Positions 1 through 4,729 of a stretch of 6,519 nt of DNA are shown here, one piece after another. Where the stretch lies: NCBI GenBank assembly GCA_002362135.1, contig DETO01000001.1, positions 3,171 to 9,689 on the forward strand, written 5' to 3'. How positions within the stretch are numbered: position 1 is the first letter of the stretch; the number at the start of each line of letters is the position of its first letter. The stretch is from Ruminococcus sp. UBA3286. GTDB lineage: Bacteria > Bacillota > Clostridia > Oscillospirales > Ruminococcaceae. Made by a program: the position numbers and the translations under genes. The notes under the pieces are model-generated. The model was not told the DNA's origin and did no database searches. It was given only the letters and a program-made list of their open reading frames with translations.

Positions 1-10
1 GTGATTTTTT

Positions 11-2215
11 ATGGAAAAAAGCTATGAAATCAGAAATCTTGGCTGCGCGCATTGCGGAGGAAAGATCGAAGAAGCCATAAATAAGCTGGACGGCGTTGAA
101 AAAGCGACGCTTAATTTTCCGCTTCGCAAGCTGAAAGTTAAGGGCGAATGTACAGATGAATTGTTAGCTGAAATGAATGAACTGGCAGGCAGGATAGAAG
201 CAGGCGTGGTTATTGCAGAGTATGAAATCGGAAAGCATAAGCATTCCAGTGAACATAAGCGTCATGGGGAGCATTGTTGCAATCACGACCATGAACATGA
301 CCATGAACATCACCACGATCACAAAGAGAAAAAGCATATATCTGATAATTCCCATTCTCATGGCGATGAAAAAAGGGGAGCAGGCGTATTTATTCCATTT
401 ATTTTGGGTATTGTTGTTTTCACGGCTGCTTTCGCTATTCATCATTTTACTGATTTCGGGATAATTTCAGCGATACTTTTCGGAGTGGCATATATATTGC
501 TGGGTTATAATGTATTGATAGCTACATTTAAAAATATAAGAGCAGGCAATTTTTTCGATGAGAATTTTCTGATGACAGTTGCGACTATCGGCGCTTTTGT
601 GCTTGGGGAATATGCCGAAGCGGTCGGTGTTGTGCTTTTCTTCAAGATAGGCGAACTCTTTGAGGATTACGCCGTATCGCGCAGCCGCAAAGCGATAACA
701 GCGGCAGCCGAGCTGCGCGTCGATGAAGCGGAAGTGCTGATAAACGGCGAATTTAAGACGGTCGATTCCGATGAAATCGAAGTCGGCGATATTCTCAGAA
801 TAAAGGCAGGAGAGCGAATCGCCGCCGACGGTATAGTTGAATCGGGCGAATCGCGAATCGATACTTCCGCAGTAAACGGCGAGCCTGTTCCAATGACCGT
901 TCGCAGTGGCGATAAAGTAATGTCAGGATGCATAAATCTGTCTGAAACATTCACACTCAGGACGACTGCCGCGGCTGCTGATTCTATGATAGCAAAAATT
1001 GCCGAAGCCGTTGAGGAAGCTTCTGCCGAAAAGCCGAAAATGGACAGATTTATTACGCGCTTTTCAAAAGTTTACACTCCTATCGTCATTATAACTGCGA
1101 TATTGACTGCTGTTATAGGAACTCTTTTAACTCATGACTGGGAAAAATGGATATATTCCGCATTGACGTTTCTTGTAATAAGCTGCCCGTGCGCGCTTGT
1201 GTTGAGCGTTCCGCTTGCCTATTTTTCGGGAAGCGGGGCGGCGTCTAAAAACGGTATACTTTTCAAAGGCGGAAATGCTATCGAAGCCCTCGGAAAAATC
1301 AAGGCTATCGTTTTTGATAAAACAGGAACGCTCACAAACGGAAGTTTCACCGTGACGGATATAAAAACCCGCGGAGGCATTTCCGAAGCTGAGCTTTTGA
1401 AAATCTGCGGAAGCTGCGAGCAGATATCTTCTCATCCGGTTGCGGAAAGCATTGCCGTATGCTGTAAAGCACGTGATATAGCTCTCGATAATCCCGAAAG
1501 ATCGGGAGAACTTGCAGGCATGGGCGTATATGCCGAAATAAATGGGAAAACGTATTTTTGCGGTAATGAAAAGCTGATGCAGTCAAAGGGAATCTCCATT
1601 GACGATTTCGGAGGCAGCAAAGCCGGAAGCGTTGTATATGTTGCCGCAAATGATGAAATACTGGGCAGGATAATTGTTTCGGATTCTGTTAAAAAGACGT
1701 CTGCGGAGGCGGTATCTAAGCTGAAGTCGATGGGCGTATATACGGCAATGCTTACGGGAGATAAGCAGGAAAATGCCGATACAGTCGGACGTGAACTGGG
1801 TGTTGATCGTGTGCGCGGAGGTCTTATGCCTGACGAAAAGCTTAGCGAGCTGAACGCCATAAGAAGCGAAAAAGGCGCGGTAATGTTTGTCGGCGACGGA
1901 ATAAATGACGCGCCTGTTCTTGCAGGAGCGGACGTTGGCGGAGCGATGCAGTCGGGAGCAGATCTTGCTCTCGAAGCCGCCGACGCCGTGTTCATGAACA
2001 GTGAACCCGAATCGATCGTCGCTGCGAAGAAAATAGCTGATAAAACGCTGCGTATCTCATATCAGAATATAATTTTTGCGTTGGCTGTGAAAGCGCTGGT
2101 GCTTATTCTCGGAATTCTTGGTCACCCGAATATGTGGCTTGCTGTTTTTGCGGATTCGGGTACGGCAATGCTTCTTATCCTAAATTCCATACGAGCGTTA
2201 AAAGTTAAGAAGTGA
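11..2215 (+). CDS. cadA: Zn2+/Cd2+/Pb2+-exporting P1B-type ATPase (CadA/ZntA family)
   Basis: A 734-residue heavy-metal pump of the inner membrane that exports divalent soft metals at the cost of ATP. Seen: an N-terminal HMA domain with CAHC at 12-15; a His-rich linker (76-117); about eight membrane segments (roughly 124-145, 150-172, 184-200, 201-217, 354-376, 382-404, 684-703, 706-727); the metal-site CPC at 392-394; phosphorylation loop DKTGT at 436-440 (D436); HP at 475-476; TGD at 582-584; GDGIND at 628-633. K694 in segment 7 and D715 (DSG) in segment 8 match E. coli ZntA K693 and D714, which marks the Zn/Cd/Pb (P1B-2) group rather than copper pumps. The actuator loop reads NGE (289-291) instead of the usual TGE. 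Length is normal for the family. Only 10 nt lie upstream; their first bases, gtgat, could be the end of an AGGAGGTGAT-type ribosome binding site cut by the window edge. No metal regulator is visible. The substrate is inferred from motifs. Confidence 0.96.
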   Translation: MEKSYEIRNLGCAHCGGKIEEAINKLDGVEKATLNFPLRKLKVKGECTDELLAEMNELAGRIEAGVVIAEYEIGKHKHSSEHKRHGEHCCNHDHEHDHEHHHDHKEKKHISDNSHSHGDEKRGAGVFIPFILGIVVFTAAFAIHHFTDFGIISAILFGVAYILLGYNVLIATFKNIRAGNFFDENFLMTVATIGAFVLGEYAEAVGVVLFFKIGELFEDYAVSRSRKAITAAAELRVDEAEVLINGEFKTVDSDEIEVGDILRIKAGERIAADGIVESGESRIDTSAVNGEPVPMTVRSGDKVMSGCINLSETFTLRTTAAAADSMIAKIAEAVEEASAEKPKMDRFITRFSKVYTPIVIITAILTAVIGTLLTHDWEKWIYSALTFLVISCPCALVLSVPLAYFSGSGAASKNGILFKGGNAIEALGKIKAIVFDKTGTLTNGSFTVTDIKTRGGISEAELLKICGSCEQISSHPVAESIAVCCKARDIALDNPERSGELAGMGVYAEINGKTYFCGNEKLMQSKGISIDDFGGSKAGSVVYVAANDEILGRIIVSDSVKKTSAEAVSKLKSMGVYTAMLTGDKQENADTVGRELGVDRVRGGLMPDEKLSELNAIRSEKGAVMFVGDGINDAPVLAGADVGGAMQSGADLALEAADAVFMNSEPESIVAAKKIADKTLRISYQNIIFALAVKALVLILGILGHPNMWLAVFADSGTAMLLILNSIRALKVKK
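287..310 (+). repeat. Perfect 12-bp tandem duplication in the His-rich linker of the metal ATPase
   Basis: The unit GACCATGAACAT occurs twice head to tail with no mismatch and encodes DHEH-DHEH (residues 93-100). It lies in a linker with 16 His in 42 residues (76-117) plus two Cys (89-90). Being a multiple of three, copy changes would lengthen or shorten the metal-binding linker without breaking the frame. The duplication is seen directly; its origin by slippage is inferred. Confidence 0.85.
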
Positions 2216-2221
2216 TCGGTG

Positions 2222-3169
2222 TTATTGTTTGATTTTACTTTTATTATACAGCCGTCCCTGATATGAATCACGGGCGGCTAAACATTTGTCTATTCCGCCG
2301 AGAACTGCGATTTTGTCGGCACTCCACAACGGAGCGATAAGCTTGCGTTTATCGCCGTCGCCTGTTATGCGCTCGATGACGGTTTCCGGCGGAAGAAGTT
2401 CAAGCTGGTTGGCAATTATCTCCGTATATTCTTCACGGGTAAGAAGTGAAAATTCGCCTGCTTCATACATTTTCGCGAGAGGTGTACCATTAATTATATG
2501 GAGCATCTGGAGCTTTACTGCGTCTGGGTTAAGAATTGCAGTTTGACGTGCAGTTTCACGCATCATTTCCGCAGTTTCATCGGGAAGCCCGTTGATTATA
2601 TGCAGGCAGACGCGGATTCCACGGCTTTTTAGCTTAAAATAGCCTTCTAAAAACTCTTCATGAGTATATTGCCGATTTATTTTTTCTATCGTTTTTTCGT
2701 GAACGCTCTGCATACCAAGTTCAACCGTCAGAAGTGTACGTTCATTAAGTCTGCATAGAAGATCCAATACGTCATCAGGCAGGCAATCCGCTCTTGTACC
2801 TATGGAAATTCCCACAATATCTGGAAATTCGAGAGCCTGCTCGTATATATCATTTAAAATTTCACATGGAGCGTAAGTATTGGTGTTTGCCTGAAAATAT
2901 GCGATAAACCGCGCGCTTTCGTGCTTTTGGCGGATTCGTCTGACTTCGCGTTCAAGCTGTTCCGCAATAGTGCCGCGATCGGTGAAATATCCGCTTCCGC
3001 CGTCGCAGAATATGCAGCCGTCGCTGCCTTTTGAGCCGTCAATGTTTGGGCAGGTAAATCCACAGTCAATGACCGCCTTGTATAATTTTTCGCCCAGTTT
3101 TGATCTATAATAATAATTTAATGTGTGATAGCGTTTATTATCAAAGGAAAATGGAAATGGATTTTTCAT
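2222..3169 (-). CDS. ytqA: TIGR01212-family radical SAM protein (YtqA/YhcC-like, likely MnmL)
   Basis: A 315-residue cytoplasmic radical SAM enzyme. Seen: opening NPFPFSFDNKRYHTLNYYY, typical of the family; an Elp3-like cluster site C40-x11-C52-x2-C55 for a 4Fe-4S cluster; FQANTNTYAP (92-101); GISIGTRADCLP (120-131, where relatives usually have GTRPDCLP); ELGMQS (150-155); INRQYTH; HIINGLP (190-196); a C-terminal ERITGDGDK (266-274). Known: B. subtilis YtqA was reported as MnmL, acting with the methyltransferase YtqB (MnmM) in making the mnm5s2U wobble base of tRNA; E. coli YhcC belongs to the same family. The function here is inferred from homology, and no YtqB-like gene lies in the window. 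The ATG at 3169 is chosen because GAGGTG sits 5 nt upstream and a good promoter -10 lies inside the possible longer frame starting at 3196. It is convergent with the metal ATPase, with 6 nt between the stop codons. Confidence 0.92.
   Translation of the reverse strand: MKNPFPFSFDNKRYHTLNYYYRSKLGEKLYKAVIDCGFTCPNIDGSKGSDGCIFCDGGSGYFTDRGTIAEQLEREVRRIRQKHESARFIAYFQANTNTYAPCEILNDIYEQALEFPDIVGISIGTRADCLPDDVLDLLCRLNERTLLTVELGMQSVHEKTIEKINRQYTHEEFLEGYFKLKSRGIRVCLHIINGLPDETAEMMRETARQTAILNPDAVKLQMLHIINGTPLAKMYEAGEFSLLTREEYTEIIANQLELLPPETVIERITGDGDKRKLIAPLWSADKIAVLGGIDKCLAARDSYQGRLYNKSKIKQ
2250..2279. repeat. Strong inverted repeat at the convergent gene ends (inside the ytqA 3' end)
   Basis: AGCCGTCC (2250-2257) pairs with GGGCGGCT (2272-2279) with one G-T wobble. 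TGAT (2259-2262) pairs with ATCA (2267-2270) around an ATGA loop, with one C-C mismatch (2258/2271) between the two helices. It lies about 35 nt past the ATPase stop and within the last codons of ytqA. Neither strand has a T-tract after it, so it is not a standard intrinsic terminator. It may slow convergent transcription, or simply be coding sequence that folds. Confidence 0.5.
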
Positions 3170-3174
3170 TTTAT

Positions 3175-3180
3175 CACCTC
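3175..3180 (-). promoter_or_regulatory. Ribosome binding site deciding the ytqA start
   Basis: GAGGTG on the minus strand, 5 nt before the ATG at 3169. It selects this start over the in-frame upstream ATG at 3196, which lacks such a site and would add nine residues not typical of the family. Confidence 0.8.
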
Positions 3181-3186
3181 GGAAAT

Positions 3187-3215
3187 ATGCTATCATATTA
3201 TCAAAAAAATGTCAA
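3187..3215 (-). promoter_or_regulatory. Sigma-A-type promoter for ytqA
   Basis: On the minus strand, TTGACA (3215-3210) is a perfect -35. After 17 nt comes TAGCAT (3192-3187), four of six matches to TATAAT and preceded by TGA, an extended -10. The predicted transcript would begin near 3180, right at the ribosome binding site, giving a leader of only about 11 nt. The pattern is seen; activity is inferred. Confidence 0.6.
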
Positions 3216-3254
3216 TAGAATTTTTGCGGCGTTTTTGCATCAGTTGCGATTCGA

Positions 3255-3269
3255 TGTGCAAAATGCACA
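3255..3269. repeat. Perfect palindrome TGTGCA-AAA-TGCACA, possible operator
   Basis: Two 6-bp arms around a 3-bp spacer, placed between the two divergent promoters (about 40 bp upstream of the leftward -35 and 60 bp upstream of the rightward -35). The location suits a dimeric regulator of one or both genes, but the arms are short and chance is possible. Confidence 0.35.
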
Positions 3270-3328
3270 AATACGCATGGTGAAAAACATTAAAATATAC
3301 AATTTTGTGTTGCAAACCAAAAAGTCCT

Positions 3329-3357
3329 TTGACAAATAGCCTTTTTTGTGGTATAAT
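3329..3357 (+). promoter_or_regulatory. Perfect-consensus sigma-A promoter for the minD-mgsA unit
   Basis: TTGACA (3329-3334), a 17-nt spacer, and TATAAT (3352-3357) with TGG just before it (extended -10 TGnTATAAT). All twelve core bases match. Predicted start near 3364, leaving a leader of about 110 nt before the ATG at 3474. Confidence 0.88.
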
Positions 3358-3372
3358 GTATTTTAAGGTTGG

Positions 3373-3408
3373 GAACTTATATTTAGAATCCATATTCATA
3401 CTAAGTTC
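3373..3408 (+). promoter_or_regulatory. Leader hairpin 1 (nested stem)
   Basis: GAACTTA (3373-3379) is complementary to TAAGTTC (3402-3408). Inside it GAAT (3386-3389) can pair with ATTC (3394-3397) around CCAT. It begins about 10 nt after the predicted transcript start. It could be a regulatory or stabilising 5' structure; no known riboswitch is recognised. Confidence 0.4.
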
Positions 3409-3424
3409 TTATAGAATAATTATG

Positions 3425-3456
3425 TTCCGCAGTGATGATCTCAGGTAGGTGCGGAA
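3425..3456 (+). promoter_or_regulatory. Leader hairpin 2 just before the minD-like ribosome binding site
   Basis: TTCCGCA (3425-3431) pairs perfectly with TGCGGAA (3450-3456) across an 18-nt loop, with a possible G-T pair extending it (3424/3457). It ends about 5 nt before the GAAAGGA ribosome binding site, close enough to affect ribosome access. There is no T-tract, so it is not a terminator. Confidence 0.45.
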
Positions 3457-3460
3457 TTCT

Positions 3461-3467
3461 GAAAGGA
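3461..3467 (+). promoter_or_regulatory. Ribosome binding site deciding the minD-like start
   Basis: GAAAGGA ends 6 nt before the ATG at 3474. It supports that start over an in-frame GTG at 3432, which lies in the leader hairpin and would put 14 extra residues before the conserved MSKIIAVTSGKGG start. Confidence 0.8.
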
Positions 3468-3473
3468 AATGCT

Positions 3474-4211
3474 ATGTCAAAGATTATTGCTGTTACTTCC
3501 GGAAAAGGCGGCACAGGTAAATCGACCGTTTGTGCAGGTCTTGGATATACTCTTGCAAAGCAGGGAAAAAGAACGCTTATTATAGAACTTGATTTCGGTT
3601 TGAGATGCCTTGATATCATGTTTGGCGTTGAAAATAATATTACATACGATCTCGGCGATGTGCTTAGCGGCAGAAAATCTGCTCTCGACGCTGTTGCGCA
3701 AGTTCCGATGGCTTCTAACCTGAATATTCTCTGCGCTCCGAAAACGCTTACAACCGTTACAGCAGAACAGATCGTTGATATCTGCCGTTCCGTTAAAAAA
3801 TATTTTGAGTATATTATCATCGACACGGGCGCAGGCATCAGTTCGCACGTTTTCGATATCGTTGAGCAGGCTAACCTGATACTTGTCGTTTCTACTCCTG
3901 ATCCGGTATGCATCAGAGACGCAAGTCTTATGTCTGACGAATTCTATAACAGGGGCAATAAGAGTCAGCGTCTTATCATCAATAAGATCAGCAAAAAAGT
4001 TATCGGCGAGGCTCTTGTAAATAACCTTGATGAGATAATCGATAAAATCGGCGTTCAGCTTATCGGCGTTATTCCCGATGATTTTAAAATGACGGTAGCT
4101 ACGGGTAAAGGAACTCCGATTCCCACAGATTCAGCCGCTTTAAAAGCTTTTGACGCAATATCAAAACGACTCGGCGGCGATTTCGTGCCTCTGACAGTTA
4201 AAACTTCCTGA
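3474..4211 (+). CDS. minD: Divergent MinD-like P-loop ATPase lacking the membrane-targeting helix
   Basis: A 245-residue ATPase of the MinD/ParA group. Seen: deviant Walker A GKGGTGKS at 10-17, with signature K11 and K16; FGLRCLDIMFG (41-51), matching MinD IGLRNLD; Walker B IIIDTGAGIS (114-123, D117), closer to FlhG than to the DSPAGIE of MinD; TPDP...IRDA (141-150); base-binding N170-K171; LIGVIPDD (196-203). It aligns without gaps to E. coli MinD over residues 1-40, where D38 becomes E38 while D40 is kept. Canonical MinD is about 265 residues and ends in a basic amphipathic helix that binds membrane; this one stops soon after RLGGDFVPL (232-240), so that helix is absent. No minC or minE is adjacent. 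It is followed after 36 nt by the MgsA-like gene and probably transcribed with it. Known: MinD positions the division septum. Inferred: this copy may be cytosolic or have another partner. An FlhG-like role is the alternative, but no flagellar genes are visible. Confidence 0.85.
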   Translation: MSKIIAVTSGKGGTGKSTVCAGLGYTLAKQGKRTLIIELDFGLRCLDIMFGVENNITYDLGDVLSGRKSALDAVAQVPMASNLNILCAPKTLTTVTAEQIVDICRSVKKYFEYIIIDTGAGISSHVFDIVEQANLILVVSTPDPVCIRDASLMSDEFYNRGNKSQRLIINKISKKVIGEALVNNLDEIIDKIGVQLIGVIPDDFKMTVATGKGTPIPTDSAALKAFDAISKRLGGDFVPLTVKTS

Positions 4212-4247
4212 TACTAAATCTGCTTGACAGGGAAAGGACGATTATAA

Positions 4248-4649
4248 ATGAAGATAGCAATAATAGCACATGACGCCAAAAAAGAACTTATGGTTCAGTT
4301 TTGCAGCGCCTACTGCGGAATTTTATCGAAACATTCACTTATGGCAACCAATACTACGGGAAAGCAGGTAAGCGAAGCAACCTCACTTCCGATCAAACGC
4401 TATCTGAGCGGCCGAGGCGGCGCAGAACAGATCTTAGCGCTTCTTTCATGCAACGAGGTCGATGTCCTCCTGTTTTTCAGAGATCCTATTAATCCTAAGG
4501 CAACTGACGCGAACGACATGGATCTTCTCCGTCTCTGCGATGTTCACAACGTTCCTGTTGCTACGAATATAGCGACGGCGGAGGCTCTTATTCTTGCTCT
4601 CGAACGCGGTGATCTTGACTGGCGCGAAGCAGGAAACGTTTCCATCTGA
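4248..4649 (+). CDS. mgsA: Methylglyoxal synthase-like protein with altered catalytic residues
   Basis: A 133-residue protein with the MgsA fold; the family converts dihydroxyacetone phosphate to methylglyoxal and phosphate. Seen: AIIAHDAKK (4-12, H8 and K12 matching E. coli H19 and K23), ATNTTGK (33-39, phosphate loop, usual ATGTTG), LSG (53-55), FFRDP (76-80, D79 matching D91), LLRLCDVHNVPVATN (93-107). Odd: the usual GGDQQ is GGAEQ with one residue missing before it, so catalytic D71 is replaced by A59 or E60 depending on the gap. The site of H98 is T86, and D101 is N89 (followed by D90). The reading frame is intact and no frameshift explains these changes. Length is close to Firmicute MgsA. 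AAAGGA lies 9 nt before the ATG. It probably shares the minD transcript. Family membership is firm; enzymatic activity is doubtful. It could be a sensor or scaffold for a phosphorylated ligand. Confidence 0.88.
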   Translation: MKIAIIAHDAKKELMVQFCSAYCGILSKHSLMATNTTGKQVSEATSLPIKRYLSGRGGAEQILALLSCNEVDVLLFFRDPINPKATDANDMDLLRLCDVHNVPVATNIATAEALILALERGDLDWREAGNVSI

Positions 4650-4654
4650 AATTC

Positions 4655-4679
4655 GGCGGAGCTGTAATGCGGCTCTGCC
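4655..4679 (+). terminator. Hairpin A downstream of mgsA-like gene
   Basis: GGCGGAGC (4655-4662) pairs with GCTCTGCC (4672-4679) with one G-T wobble and a 9-nt loop, starting 6 nt after the stop codon. It is followed by TTATT, a weak T-tract. It may terminate the minD-mgsA transcript partially. Confidence 0.45.
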
Positions 4680-4681
4680 TT

Positions 4682-4703
4682 ATTGTCCCTTTACGGGGAC
4701 AAT
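4682..4703 (+). terminator. Hairpin B, perfect 8-bp stem before hisS
   Basis: ATTGTCCC (4682-4689) pairs perfectly with GGGACAAT (4696-4703) around a 6-nt loop, followed by TTTC. It lies 2 nt after hairpin A and 11 nt before the hisS ribosome binding site. It could be a weak terminator or a 5' structure on the hisS mRNA. The span is too short for a T-box leader. Confidence 0.45.
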
Positions 4704-4714
4704 TTTCATGTTAT

Positions 4715-4720
4715 GAAAGG
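4715..4720 (+). promoter_or_regulatory. Ribosome binding site deciding the hisS start
   Basis: GAAAGG lies 9 nt before the ATG at 4730. It excludes an in-frame ATG at 4667, which sits within hairpin A's loop and would add 21 residues with no family counterpart. Confidence 0.75.
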
Positions 4721-4729
4721 TTGATTTTT

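Larger units (their letters stand above)
3170..3473. other. Divergent intergenic region between ytqA and minD-like gene
   Basis: About 300 AT-rich bases separate two genes transcribed away from each other. It holds a leftward promoter (3187-3215), a palindrome (3255-3269), a perfect-consensus rightward promoter (3329-3357) and a leader with two hairpins (3373-3408 and 3425-3456). Short open frames in it on both strands lack ribosome binding sites and overlap the promoters, so I see no gene here. Confidence 0.8.

Noticed and set aside
1432..1995. Long antisense open frame (187 codons) opposite the metal ATPase
   Set aside because: It lies wholly within the conserved ATPase catalytic region, has low-complexity Ser/Pro/Ala-rich composition typical of a reversed coding frame, and resembles no family.
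3100..3339. Small plus-strand frame (79 codons) across the ytqA 5' end
   Set aside because: It overlaps the ytqA start and both promoters, with no supporting ribosome binding site or recognisable product.
3193..3399. Small minus-strand frame (68 codons) in the divergent intergenic region
   Set aside because: It has no ribosome binding site before its ATG, runs across the perfect-consensus rightward promoter and the palindrome, and overlaps the leftward promoter.
3432..3473. GTG-initiated extension of the minD-like protein
   Set aside because: The 14 extra residues lie in the leader hairpin and do not match the MinD family start, while the ATG at 3474 has a good ribosome binding site.
3401..3913. 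Antisense open frame (170 codons) opposite the minD-like gene
   Set aside because: It overlaps the conserved Walker motifs of the sense gene and is explained by the reverse complement of that coding sequence; no ribosome binding site or family match.
4224..4248. Possible promoter TTGACA...TATAAA between the minD-like and mgsA-like genes
   Set aside because: The spacer is only 13 nt, too short for a sigma-A promoter, and the -10 would overlap the start codon.
4650..4729. T-box riboswitch before hisS
   Set aside because: The gap is only 80 nt, T-box leaders are much longer, and no T-box core sequence was recognised.
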